Source: Fredinandcohnia aciditolerans (GTDB lineage: Bacteria > Bacillota > Bacilli > Bacillales > Bacillaceae_L). Taken from it: a stretch of 64,000 bases of DNA. The DNA lies in contig QGHH01000002.1 in the NCBI GenBank assembly GCA_003640645.1, positions 112,180 to 176,179 on the forward strand, in the 5' to 3' direction. Positions 9,306-17,474 of this stretch are shown here, in pieces (the first letter of the stretch is position 1; each line of letters opens with the position of its first letter). The notes under the pieces are model-generated. The model was not told the DNA's origin, did no database searches, and saw nothing but the letters and a program-made list of their open reading frames with translations. The position numbers and the translations under genes were made by a program.

Positions 9306-9334
9306 AAAACGTTCTACAAGGCTAAAACGTTACA
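9306..9334 (-). promoter_or_regulatory. Candidate ECF (autoregulated) promoter of the sigma operon
   Basis: On the minus strand TGTAAC (9334-9329) is followed after 17 bases by CGTTTT (9311-9306). This resembles the TGAAAC-N16/17-CGT pattern used by extracytoplasmic-function sigma factors of bacilli and is about 45 bases upstream of the sigma ATG. Confidence 0.45.
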
Positions 9335-9342
9335 TTTTTTTT

Positions 9343-9357
9343 GCGTCACAGTGACGC
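9343..9357. repeat. GTCACAGTGACGC palindrome, copy 3
   Basis: GCGTCAC-A-GTGACGC is a perfect inverted repeat with a one-base centre. It runs straight into a GGGACA hairpin. Confidence 0.55.
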
Positions 9358-9363
9358 CCGGGA

Positions 9364-9390
9364 GGGACAGAGGGATAGGTCCCTTGTCCC
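9364..9390. repeat. GGGACA hairpin repeat, copy 1
   Basis: GGGACAGAGGGATAGGTCCC followed by TTGTCCC: an imperfect 27-base inverted repeat. Eight more copies lie in the window. Confidence 0.7.
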
Positions 9391-9435
9391 AGAACCAAGT
9401 GTTAAAGAATATTACGGTACTATTAATTTACTTCG

Positions 9436-9531
9436 ACCTGTACTAATTGCAAAATTTTATTTCAAACAAACGTTTGATTAGCAGTCTAAGACAACAGTAC
9501 CAAGCACTTTCAATTTCAATCAACGCTTGAT
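9436..9531. repeat. CCTGTACTAAT / TTCAAACAAACG composite repeat, copy 1
   Basis: ACCTGTACTAATTGC is followed by TTTCAAACAAACGTTTGA and, about 45 bases on, by TTTCAATCAACGCTTGATTG. It lies in the 436-base gap between the sigma and DUF2062 genes, 46 bases after a GGGACA hairpin. The rest of that gap (about 9540-9697) holds nothing I can assign. Confidence 0.6.
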
Positions 9532-9697
9532 TGGACGACTTTTTGGGTGGAGTAGAAATGCTGTTCTAGTGGTGAAACGAGGTGAATTACTATTCTAATT
9601 CTTTGGGCTAGACCCCAATGTGCATCAAATAGATGAAAGGAGATGTATGTGAAGTGTTTGGGGAGGAAAGCCTAGCTTTCTAGAACCACAGGAGCGG

Positions 9698-10183
9698 TCA
9701 GTGAAACTTCCCTCTGATCATACGTAATAAACCTTTACGGTACATTTTAAATAGAAATTTCACGATGAAATAAAAGAATATGGAGAAAAGAACGGTATTA
9801 ATAAAGGCCCCTTCTAGAAATGTAAATCCTTTTGAAAAAAGGCTATTTACTCCATCTAACGTATGTTCCAGAGCATCTGCGTAGTCAACATCCTCGAGTT
9901 CATCTACTCTCGTACTCCTATCTAAAAGAAGACTACCAACTTTATAATTTAACAAAAATAACGCAGGCCACAAGGGAGACCCAATCAAACCACCTACAAA
10001 GGCTGCCACTGTATTCGCCCTAACTAATTTTGCTAGGCCGACCGAGAGAATCACGCCAAGTCCAAAAGTAGGATACCAATTTGGTATAAAACCCAATGTA
10101 AAACCTAACGCCACCTGATGAGGGCTATCGTTAACTCTAAGTAAACGCACAAGATTATATTTAACTTTTCGACCTAATTTCAT
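9698..10183 (-). CDS. DUF2062 domain membrane protein
   Basis: A 161-residue protein with the DUF2062 signature near the N-terminus: SPHQVALGFTLGFIPNWYPT, then FVGGLIGSPLWPALFLLNY. Three to four hydrophobic helices are visible and the C-terminus is basic (KMYRKGLLRMIRGKFH). GGAGGCG lies upstream of the ATG at 10183. The family has no assigned biochemical role. It stands alone between two repeat-rich gaps. Confidence 0.85.
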   Translation of the reverse strand: MKLGRKVKYNLVRLLRVNDSPHQVALGFTLGFIPNWYPTFGLGVILSVGLAKLVRANTVAAFVGGLIGSPLWPALFLLNYKVGSLLLDRSTRVDELEDVDYADALEHTLDGVNSLFSKGFTFLEGAFINTVLFSIFFYFIVKFLFKMYRKGLLRMIRGKFH

Positions 10184-10360
10184 ATTGATTACGCCTCCAA
10201 TTGCTTAAGACAAACACTTTATCCAGCAATGCTTGTTGTGTGTCTAGTGTATCATACGCTAAACACTTTAATGAGGACAAGTACAAAAGGGAGAGAGACG
10301 AGAGGGGCGTACCACTACAGAAATTATAGAGAGGAAATAATTAATAATGTACTATTTATT

Positions 10361-10413
10361 AATTTAACTTGTATCAACTGCGAAATATTTTTCAAACAAA
10401 AGCTTGATGGAAC
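10361..10413. repeat. Composite repeat, copy 2 (decayed)
   Basis: TTAACTTGTATCAACTGC followed by TTTTTCAAACAAAAGCTTGA matches the pattern of the copies at 9436 and 16274 with several changes. Confidence 0.4.
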
Positions 10414-10455
10414 TATTATTTGCGTCTTAAAGAAATGCTAATATAGTAGTGAAAC

Positions 10456-10485
10456 TGGGACAGAGGGACCGGTCCTGTATCTCAG
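10456..10485. repeat. GGGACA hairpin repeat, copy 2 (decayed)
   Basis: CTGGGACAGAGGGACCGGTC is followed by CTGTATCTCAG. The right arm has drifted from TGTCCCAG to TATCTCAG. Confidence 0.5.
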
Positions 10486-10554
10486 AAATATATTGACTAA
10501 ATTTTTTAATAATTCTTATTGATTTTAAATTCTGAATAATATACAATAAATTTA

Positions 10555-10567
10555 CAGAAAATTTCTG
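10555..10567. promoter_or_regulatory. Palindrome upstream of melR, possible operator
   Basis: CAGAAA-A-TTTCTG is a perfect inverted repeat 32 bases before the regulator start. A further TTTCTGA follows at once. It could be the autoregulatory site of the LacI-type protein; the AT-rich context makes chance possible. Confidence 0.35.
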
Positions 10568-10598
10568 AGTTTTTTCTGAAATAATTGGAGGGCAAGTT

Positions 10599-11621
10599 AT
10601 GAAAGTTACATTAAAAGATATTGCTGAGAGGGTAAATGTGTCAGTATCAACTGTATCAAGAGTACTGAATAATACACCAACATCAATAGATGAAGAAACT
10701 CGAAATGAGATTTTTAGTATTTCTAGAGAACTAGGATATAAAAAACATATGAAACCCACAGAAAAAATCAGAAATATTTCTGAAGTACAGATTGGTTTAT
10801 TGCTAAATAATTCAAAAAATAAATACAAGGATCCATATTTTTCAGAAATTATCTATGGTATTGAACAAGAATTGATGGACCAGGGTTTAAATATACAATT
10901 TACCATAGATGAACAGGAATTGCAGGAAGGTATGTTGCCAACTAAATTCACTGGAGATAACACTGCTATTATTGTTGTTGGCCCACTTGAAAACTCATAT
11001 CTTCAAACGATTAAACAACAGGTCTCAATCATCATATCTGTTGGGGGAAACCCCTCTTTACCCATTGATTATGTCACCCTTGATTTTAAAAAGAGTGCAT
11101 TCAATGCGGTTAGTCATCTATTGAATCTTGGACATCGAGATATTGCTTTTATTGGGGCAAATGCACTTTCCGAAAGTGTAATAACTGAGGAAGCAAGATA
11201 CCAAGGATATGAACAAGCCCTAAATAACGCTAATATTCCTATAAAAAAAGAATGGATTAAAAATGGCAGTTTTACAGTTAATGGTGGGTACCGTGCGATG
11301 AAGGAAATTTTGGCTTTAGATCATCTTCCTACAGCATTATTCATTGCCAGTGATAGGATGAGCTATGGCGCATATAGGGCGATTCAGGAAAAAGGCTTAA
11401 CGATACCTAATGACATATCTATTATTTCCTTTGATGATTTAGAAATGTCACCCTATATAAATCCACCTTTGACGACAGTTCGCGTACATAAAGAAGAGTT
11501 AGGTAGAATAGCTGTTAAATTACTATCAGAACGAGTAAAAGGTGAAATCACACTTCCATTAACTACATATTTGCCAACTGAGTTAATTGTCCGCAAAAGC
11601 TGCGGTAACAATAATAAATAA
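10599..11621 (+). CDS. melR: LacI-family regulator of the alpha-galactoside operon (MelR/MsmR type)
   Basis: A 340-residue protein. The N-terminal LacI helix-turn-helix and hinge are complete (TLKDIAERVNVSVSTVSRVL). The periplasmic-binding-protein-like effector domain shows AFIGANALSESVITEEARYQ, PTALFIASDRMSYGAYRAIQ and ISIISFDDLEMSPYINPPLT. GGAGGG lies at 10587-10592. Gene order regulator, binding protein, two permeases, alpha-galactosidase equals that of the B. subtilis msmR-melA locus, where the LacI regulator represses the operon until an alpha-galactoside is present. The symbol is transferred from that synteny. Confidence 0.85.
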   Translation: MKVTLKDIAERVNVSVSTVSRVLNNTPTSIDEETRNEIFSISRELGYKKHMKPTEKIRNISEVQIGLLLNNSKNKYKDPYFSEIIYGIEQELMDQGLNIQFTIDEQELQEGMLPTKFTGDNTAIIVVGPLENSYLQTIKQQVSIIISVGGNPSLPIDYVTLDFKKSAFNAVSHLLNLGHRDIAFIGANALSESVITEEARYQGYEQALNNANIPIKKEWIKNGSFTVNGGYRAMKEILALDHLPTALFIASDRMSYGAYRAIQEKGLTIPNDISIISFDDLEMSPYINPPLTTVRVHKEELGRIAVKLLSERVKGEITLPLTTYLPTELIVRKSCGNNNK

Positions 11622-11716
11622 TTAAAAGGAGGAATCAGCCCAATCGCAACTATTCTAGTAAAGCCATTAAGTGGAGGGGGATTTAAATGAAAGCGTTTAA
11701 AAAAGGAGGAAGTAAA

Positions 11717-13039
11717 ATGAAAGCGTTTAATAAAACTGGTTTTATTCTTTTTGTATCCCTTATGATTGCCTTTTTATTAACAGGGTGTGCAGGCTCATCT
11801 GATAGTAGTAATGGAGAATCAGATCCGGCAGAGAATAGTGATAAAGAAACAATTGAATTTGTATACTGGGCTGCTGCGGGCGGAGAGGAACAAGCATTTT
11901 TAGATATGATCGAGGATTTTGAGGAAAAAAATCCAGATATTGATGTAAAACCGAACCAAGTACCATCTCCATCACAAGGGGACTATTACACCAAAATCCA
12001 GACAAGAATCGCTGCGAATGACTCGCCAGATATCTTCCGAATTCAATACCAAAAGTTTGGAGAATTTGCTAGTAAAGGTGCTTTACTAGATGTTACCGAT
12101 ATTTTAGAAGCAGATAAGGAAAACTTTAATTCTAGTTTATTAACAGCAGTCACGTTTGAAGATAAAATCTTTGGTTTACCACATCACACAGATACTTTAG
12201 CCGTTTTCTATAATAAGACATATTTAGATGAACTAGGAATTGAAGCTCCAAGTACGCCTGAAGATGCTTGGACATGGGAAGAATTTATTGATGTAGCTAC
12301 AAAAATTGAGGATGCTGGGCTAGCTGAAAAAGGAATTGCATTTAACTGGGCAGCGAGTTCCTCATACCGTTCTCTACCATTCTTCTTCCAAAATGGAGCA
12401 ACCATACTAAATGAAGACGCAACAAAAGGAAATGTAGATACTCCAGAGGCTATTGAATCTTTTAGATTTTTACAGGATATGTTTAAGAACCATATGTCAC
12501 AAGGTAATAGCATGAAGGGTTCAGATGATTTCAATATGTTATTTTCTTCTGGAAATGTTGGACTATTAATCTCAGGAAACTGGATGATACCGAAATACGA
12601 AACTGATATGAAAGATTTTGAATGGGGCGTTACATACATGCCTGTGAAGCAGTCTGCAGCATCTGACTTAGGTGGTAATGGTATAGCAATTCCGGCTGCT
12701 TCTGAACATAGTGAGGCTGCTAAGAAATTTTTAGCCTATATGGGTGAAGCAGAAGTTATGAAGGCATTTGTAGAGAAAGGTTTATTCTTACCTTCCCGTA
12801 CAGATATTACTGAACCATTTAATTATGCAGTTGAGGATCCTGAAATGCTGAATCTATTTATCGAACAATCACAGACAGTGCCATCGGAGTTGGCTCAAAC
12901 AGTGACAAGCACTAATTTTTCTAAGATAAACCAAGCTTTAGCAGAGACATTAGAAGAGTTATTTATTTCCAATACAACACCTGAAGATGCAGCTAAGAGT
13001 TTCAATGAAAGGATCAACTCTATACTTGAAGAAAACTAA
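11717..13039 (+). CDS. melE: ABC transporter sugar-binding lipoprotein (MelE/MsmE type)
   Basis: A 440-residue extracellular solute-binding protein with a lipoprotein signal peptide MKAFNKTGFILFVSLMIAFL ending in LTGC. The mature part has the family-1 binding-protein pattern (DSPDIFRIQYQKFGEFASKG, LPHHTDTLAVFYNKTYLDEL, NVGLLISGNWMIP). I chose ATG 11717 (AAAAGGAGGA just upstream). A second in-frame ATG 30 bases earlier has its own GTGGAGGGGG and starts with the same MKAF; the duplicated start is odd. It delivers raffinose/melibiose-type sugars to the permeases downstream. Confidence 0.88.
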   Translation: MKAFNKTGFILFVSLMIAFLLTGCAGSSDSSNGESDPAENSDKETIEFVYWAAAGGEEQAFLDMIEDFEEKNPDIDVKPNQVPSPSQGDYYTKIQTRIAANDSPDIFRIQYQKFGEFASKGALLDVTDILEADKENFNSSLLTAVTFEDKIFGLPHHTDTLAVFYNKTYLDELGIEAPSTPEDAWTWEEFIDVATKIEDAGLAEKGIAFNWAASSSYRSLPFFFQNGATILNEDATKGNVDTPEAIESFRFLQDMFKNHMSQGNSMKGSDDFNMLFSSGNVGLLISGNWMIPKYETDMKDFEWGVTYMPVKQSAASDLGGNGIAIPAASEHSEAAKKFLAYMGEAEVMKAFVEKGLFLPSRTDITEPFNYAVEDPEMLNLFIEQSQTVPSELAQTVTSTNFSKINQALAETLEELFISNTTPEDAAKSFNERINSILEEN

Positions 13040-13053
13040 AAGGGGTTATAGCT

Positions 13054-13938
13054 ATGTATTTCATGAAAAATTGGTATAAAAAGAACTCAATAGCAATTGC
13101 CCCCTATATATTCATTGCACCCAATGTCTTATTGTTTTTAATCTTTATGATTATTCCAATCATTTTCACATTCTATATTAGCTTTCATGATTGGGGTATT
13201 CTTGGGGCACCAGTATTCATTGGATTTCAAAATTTCGTGAAACTGTTTTCGGATAACGTATTTTGGACGTCGCTTGGAAATACCGTCTATTATACAGCTG
13301 CCACTGTTCCTTTGAGTGCTGCATTCGGTTTATTAGGGGCTATCTTGCTTAACCGCAAGATTCCTCTGCGCCCTATCTTTCGTACGATCTTCTTTGCTCC
13401 TGTTGTTGTCTCCATGACAGCAGCAGGACTCATTTGGACATGGATGTTCAATCCACACTATGGATTGTTTAATGAAATTCTCTCTTACTTTGGAATTGGG
13501 TCAGTTGACTGGTTAACTTCAACGACTTGGGCAATGCCGGCCATCATAATTACAACGCTATGGCTACGAATTGGTTATTGTTTAGTTATTTATTTAGCAG
13601 GACTCCAAGCTGTTCCGGACAGCCTTTATGAGGCAGCAGATATGGATGGAGCAAATGATTGGCAGAAGTTCTGGAGAATTACACTTCCCATGATTAAACC
13701 CACAACCGTCTTTATCATCGTGATGGAAGTTATACATGGTTTCATGGTCTTTGACCTTATCTACACGATGACAAATGGTGGTCCAGGCTTTTCAACAACA
13801 GTAATCGTTCAGTATATTTACCAAAAAGCATTTGTTGAAGGTGACATGGGCTATGCATCAGCAATCGGTACCGTCTTCTTCCTGATTATTATGGTATTAA
13901 CTGCTATACAGCTTCGGATAGGGAGGGATGATTCATGA
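13054..13938 (+). CDS. melD: ABC sugar permease, MalF/UgpA type (MelD)
   Basis: A 294-residue membrane protein with six hydrophobic helices and the EAA loop that docks the ATPase: EAADMDGANDWQKFWRITLP. Start ATG 13054 follows AAAAGGGGTT; an ATG three codons later is possible. It overlaps the next permease by 4 bases. No ATPase gene lies in the cluster, so a shared MsmX-type ATPase encoded elsewhere is expected, as in B. subtilis. Confidence 0.88.
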   Translation: MYFMKNWYKKNSIAIAPYIFIAPNVLLFLIFMIIPIIFTFYISFHDWGILGAPVFIGFQNFVKLFSDNVFWTSLGNTVYYTAATVPLSAAFGLLGAILLNRKIPLRPIFRTIFFAPVVVSMTAAGLIWTWMFNPHYGLFNEILSYFGIGSVDWLTSTTWAMPAIIITTLWLRIGYCLVIYLAGLQAVPDSLYEAADMDGANDWQKFWRITLPMIKPTTVFIIVMEVIHGFMVFDLIYTMTNGGPGFSTTVIVQYIYQKAFVEGDMGYASAIGTVFFLIIMVLTAIQLRIGRDDS

Positions 13939-14861
13939 AATCAACAGCTACTCCAATTTCTCATAAAGAACATCCAGAAACAAACCCAACAAGGAACTTC
14001 CGTAACATTACAAGTATGCAACCTAAGAGAAGAAGGAAACGGTCATTTACTGTAAAACAGACAGTTGCATTTATCGCCTTATGCTTTATGGCTCTATTAT
14101 TTATCATGCCGTTCTTTTGGATGTTGTCTACATCTCTAAAGTCTCCTGAGGAGGTAAGTTCAAAGAATGTTACTCTTTTTCCTGAAGAGTTAAGATGGAG
14201 TAATTTTATTGATGCACTAGATGCAGCTCCTTTTCTTGGTTATATCGGCAATTCTTTAATTGTCAGTATTTTAGCTGTGGCGCTTACCGTGTTTATCAAC
14301 TGCTTGGCTGGCTATGCCTTTGCAAAATACAGCTTCAAAGGAAGAAACTTTTTATTTCTAATGGTACTTAGTACATTAATGATTCCCGTCCAGATCACAA
14401 TGGTACCAAACTTCTTTATATTAAAAGAATTGGATTGGATCAACAGTTACGCTGGTCTAATCGTACCTAGAGCAGCAGAGGCATTTGGACTGTTTTTGGC
14501 AAGACAGTACATTTTAAATATTCCTAACTCATTAATTGAAGCGGCAAGAATTGACGGAGCAAGTGAATTTAAAATTTTTACTAAGGTCATCTTGCCAAAT
14601 ATTAAACCCCTAATCGCAGTGCTCGTTATTTTTACATTTATGTGGAGATGGAATGAATTAGCATGGCCACTAATTGTTGTATCTGAAAAAAGCATGTACA
14701 CTGTCCAATTAGGTCTAGCTATGGTAAAAGGTGAACATTATATTGAATGGACTCAAATAATGCCACTCACTTTATTATCGATTATCCCTATCTTACTTGT
14801 ATTTCTGTTCTTCCAACGATACTTTATTCAGGGCTTTGTCGGTTCTGGAATGAAAGAATAA
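13935..14861 (+). CDS. melC: ABC sugar permease, MalG type (MelC)
   Basis: A 308-residue permease. A basic cytoplasmic head of about 40 residues (QPKRRRKRSF) precedes six helices; the EAA loop reads EAARIDGASEFKIFTKVILP. It starts inside the ATGA overlap with melD, implying coupled translation. It forms the membrane channel with MelD. Confidence 0.88.
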   Translation: MKSTATPISHKEHPETNPTRNFRNITSMQPKRRRKRSFTVKQTVAFIALCFMALLFIMPFFWMLSTSLKSPEEVSSKNVTLFPEELRWSNFIDALDAAPFLGYIGNSLIVSILAVALTVFINCLAGYAFAKYSFKGRNFLFLMVLSTLMIPVQITMVPNFFILKELDWINSYAGLIVPRAAEAFGLFLARQYILNIPNSLIEAARIDGASEFKIFTKVILPNIKPLIAVLVIFTFMWRWNELAWPLIVVSEKSMYTVQLGLAMVKGEHYIEWTQIMPLTLLSIIPILLVFLFFQRYFIQGFVGSGMKE

Positions 14862-14885
14862 ATATGATTTGAGGAGAGATTCATT

Positions 14886-16205
14886 ATGACAAAGGTAACT
14901 ATTATAGGTGCTGGAAGTGTTGTATTCGCCAAACGATTAATATCAGATATTATTTCTTATCCAGAACTATCAGACACCACTTTTTGGTTAACAGATATCA
15001 ACGAAGAAAGACTGGATACCGCAAAAAAAATGGCTAGTAACTTAATCAAAGGAAAAGAAGCCCAAGTATTTGCGACATTGGATAGAAAGCAAGCACTTAG
15101 AGATGCTGACTTTGTATTAAATCTAATTCAGGTAGGAATGCATGAAGCGACAGTCAAAGACTTTGAAATTCCTAAAAAATACGGGCTTAAACAGACAATT
15201 GCTGACACTCTAGGAGTTGGTGGAGTATTCCGTTCATTGCGCACAATCCCGGTGTTGCTTGATATATGCAAAGATATGGAGGAAGTTTGTCCCGATGCCT
15301 ATCTATTAAACTATACAAATCCAATGGCCATGTTAATGCATGCCGTATCTAAGGCAACCTCTATTAAATCTGTTGGACTATGTCATAGTGTTCAAAATAC
15401 GGCTGATGATCTTGCATCCTACTTGAATATTCCAGTTGAAGAACTAGATTATAAGGTTGCTGGAATTAATCATATGGCATGGTTTTTAGAATTAAAGCAG
15501 AATGGTGAGGATTTATATCCTAAACTATTTGAAGCCATGGAGAAAGAAGAAATTTATAGCCAAGATAAGGTCCGTTTTGAAATGATGAAACGATTGAATT
15601 ATTTTGTTACAGAATCCAGTGAGCATATGTCAGAGTACACTCCATACTTTATTAAAAGAGACGAACTTATTCAACGCTTTGATATTCCTATCGACGAATA
15701 TATTCGTCGAAGCGAAAACAACTTAAAGAAGTTTGAAGAAACCAAGGTTAAAGTGGAAAATGGGGAAATCATTGAGGCAGAGAAAAGCCATGAATATGGT
15801 GCACCAATCATCCATTCTATCACAACAGGTACAGACCGTGTTATTTGGGGTAATGTCGCCAATACAGGTTTGATTACAAACCTGCCAAATGATGCTTGTG
15901 TAGAAGTTCCATGTCTAGTTAATAAAGGAGGAATTCAACCTTGCTATGTTGGTGAACTACCTCCGCAATTAGCTGCGATGAACATGACAAATATCAATGT
16001 ACAACAACTAACAGTTGAAGCTGTTCTAACTAAAAATATCGATTATGTTTATCAAGCAGTCATGATGGACCCACACACTGCTTCCGTCCTTTCACTTGAT
16101 GAAATCTGGGATATGACAAAAGAATTAATTGATGCACATGCAGATCTATTACCAGAATTCACATCTGGAAGAAACCTGCACAAAAACAACCTAGTTGCAA
16201 ACTAG
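14886..16205 (+). CDS. melA: Alpha-galactosidase, glycoside hydrolase family 4 (MelA)
   Basis: A 439-residue GH4 enzyme. The NAD-binding start is TKVTIIGAGSVVFAKRL; the NYTNPMAMLMHA block, the metal ligand Cys in VGLCHSVQNT (near residue 165) and His in GINHMAWFLE (near 195) are all present. It resembles E. coli MelA over its whole length (QTIADTLGVGGVFRSLRTIP, FVTESSEHMSEYTPYF). GH4 enzymes use NAD+ and Mn2+ in an oxidation-elimination mechanism and release galactose from melibiose and raffinose in the cytoplasm. The stop codon abuts a GGGACA hairpin. Confidence 0.93.
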   Translation: MTKVTIIGAGSVVFAKRLISDIISYPELSDTTFWLTDINEERLDTAKKMASNLIKGKEAQVFATLDRKQALRDADFVLNLIQVGMHEATVKDFEIPKKYGLKQTIADTLGVGGVFRSLRTIPVLLDICKDMEEVCPDAYLLNYTNPMAMLMHAVSKATSIKSVGLCHSVQNTADDLASYLNIPVEELDYKVAGINHMAWFLELKQNGEDLYPKLFEAMEKEEIYSQDKVRFEMMKRLNYFVTESSEHMSEYTPYFIKRDELIQRFDIPIDEYIRRSENNLKKFEETKVKVENGEIIEAEKSHEYGAPIIHSITTGTDRVIWGNVANTGLITNLPNDACVEVPCLVNKGGIQPCYVGELPPQLAAMNMTNINVQQLTVEAVLTKNIDYVYQAVMMDPHTASVLSLDEIWDMTKELIDAHADLLPEFTSGRNLHKNNLVAN

Positions 16206-16231
16206 GGACAGAGGGACAGGTCCCTCGTCCC
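16205..16231. repeat. GGGACA hairpin repeat, copy 3
   Basis: GGGACAGAGGGACAGGTCCC followed by TCGTCCC begins at the last base of the melA stop codon. Confidence 0.75.
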
Positions 16232-16273
16232 ACTTCATATCTGATTTATAAGAAATTATACTAGAGTACTAAT

Positions 16274-16348
16274 AGCTCGATAGTGCAGTAACCTGTACTA
16301 ATCGAGCTATTTTTGTAAATGCCGATTTCAAACAAACGTTTGTTTGAA
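16274..16348. repeat. Composite repeat, copy 3, with terminator-like hairpin and perfect palindrome
   Basis: AGCTCGAT (16274-16281) pairs with ATCGAGCT (16301-16308), followed by ATTTTTG, so it can end melA transcripts. CAGTAACCTGTACTAATCGA fills the arm region. Then TTCAAACAAACG and its complement form a perfect 22-base palindrome at 16327-16348. Confidence 0.7.
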
Positions 16349-16457
16349 TTTTTACTATTGAAGAATAGGAAGAAAGGACTCACCAAACCTTTATATTATA
16401 CATTTCTTCGCTTTGACCCTATATAAAACCTCCTCAGTTTAAGATAGCCTTTTGAAA

Positions 16458-16466
16458 TGGTACAAT
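16458..16466 (+). promoter_or_regulatory. Extended -10 promoter element before the DJ-1/PfpI gene
   Basis: TGGTACAAT matches TGnTATAAT with one change and lies 33 bases before the ATG. No clear -35 box was found. Confidence 0.4.
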
Positions 16467-16499
16467 GAATGAAACTAGAAATGAAAGGATGGTTATGTA

Positions 16500-17024
16500 A
16501 TGCGATTAATGGGAAAAAAGATTATCGGTCTTGTTCACCACGACTTTGAAGATCTAGAACTATGGTACCCGGTTATGAGGCTTAGAGAAGAAGGGGCTAT
16601 TGTGGACCTTGTTGGTGAAGAAGCGAATCAGAAATATATAGGTAAGTACGGTGTCCCTGCCATTTCCGAATTTGCGTATGGTGATATAAAAGCAGAAGAT
16701 TACGATGCGATTTTAGTGCCGGGAGGATGGGCTCCAGATAAAATTCGTAGGTTTCCGGAAGTATTATCGATGCTACAGCAAATGAACGATGACAAAAAGC
16801 CAATCGGACAAATTTGTCATGCAGGTTGGGTACTAATCTCAGCTAAGATACTGGAAGGGAAAAAAGTGACGAGCACTCCAGGAATTAAAGATGACATGGA
16901 AAATGCAGGCGCGACTTGGTTTGACGAACCTGTCGTAACCGACGGCCATCTCGTCTCTAGCCGCCGTCCACCAGACCTACCAGACTACATGAGAGAATTT
17001 ATAAAAGTCCTGGAACAAAAATAG
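16500..17024 (+). CDS. DJ-1/PfpI family (type 1 glutamine amidotransferase-like) protein
   Basis: A 174-residue protein with the PfpI/YhbO fold: IIGLVHHDFEDLELWYPVMR at the start, YDAILVPGGWAPDKIRR, and the nucleophile elbow GQICHAGWVL with Cys near residue 106 followed by His. An acidic residue early in the chain completes the usual Glu-Cys-His set. Start ATG 16500 has AAAGGA upstream; an in-frame ATG at 16509 would be too far from it. Relatives act in protein or metabolite glycation repair and stress protection; the substrate is unknown here. It stands alone between two repeats. Confidence 0.88.
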   Translation: MRLMGKKIIGLVHHDFEDLELWYPVMRLREEGAIVDLVGEEANQKYIGKYGVPAISEFAYGDIKAEDYDAILVPGGWAPDKIRRFPEVLSMLQQMNDDKKPIGQICHAGWVLISAKILEGKKVTSTPGIKDDMENAGATWFDEPVVTDGHLVSSRRPPDLPDYMREFIKVLEQK

Positions 17025-17053
17025 TGGGGTTCCCTCATCCCAAGAAAAATGGT

Positions 17054-17080
17054 GGGACAACGGACCTGTCCCCTCGTCCC
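17054..17080. repeat. GGGACA hairpin repeat, copy 4, with an adjoining half copy
   Basis: GGGACAACGGACCTGTCCCC followed by TCGTCCC. A partial right arm TTCCCTCATCCCA lies just before, at 17030-17042. Confidence 0.65.
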
Positions 17081-17093
17081 ACCGCATTTTTTG

Positions 17094-17118
17094 AAAGCCT
17101 TGAGGGGCTTTTTTTTAC
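17094..17118 (+). terminator. Rho-independent terminator of the DJ-1/PfpI gene
   Basis: AAAGCC and GGCTTT pair around TTGAGG, followed by a T run (17109-17116). Confidence 0.6.
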
Positions 17119-17155
17119 GCAAAGAAATGTCAGTATAAATTATAGTAGAAAAACA

Positions 17156-17300
17156 ATGGCTTGATTTTACAGTAATCTGTACTAATCGGGCCATTTTTGA
17201 ATTCGTCGACTTTAAACAAACGCTTGTTTAACGGTTGAACTCAATGCTATCGGGAAACTTTCAATTCAATCAATCGTTTGTTTGAATTGGTTTTGTGAGG
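17156..17300. repeat. Composite repeat, copy 4
   Basis: CAGTAATCTGTACTAATCGG, then TTTAAACAAACGCTTGTTTAA, then TCAATCGTTTGTTTGAATTG. A tail ACTGTTATACTG at 17321-17332 and AGTATAG beyond it are shared with the copy at 45069. Confidence 0.6.
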
Positions 17301-17377
17301 AAAAGGGACTCCTGGGTGAGACTGTTATACTGTTATATAAAAATCTTAGTATAGTAGAGGAGGCTCAGATTTCACTT

Positions 17378-17386
17378 TGCTATAAT
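17378..17386 (+). promoter_or_regulatory. Extended -10 promoter of the receiver-AraC regulator
   Basis: TGCTATAAT is a perfect extended -10 box 88 bases before the start codon. In the leader, TCAAGG (17409-17414) can pair with CCTTGA (17423-17428). Confidence 0.5.
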
Positions 17387-17474
17387 GTATTTAGGATGAG
17401 GACTCCAGTCAAGGTAGGATTGCCTTGATGTTAAGTATAGATGAGATTACTAATTTTAAGGAGTGAAGGAAACT

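Noticed and set aside
12208-12639. A 143-codon open frame on the minus strand.
   Set aside because: Shadow of the melE binding-protein gene; composition follows the opposite strand.
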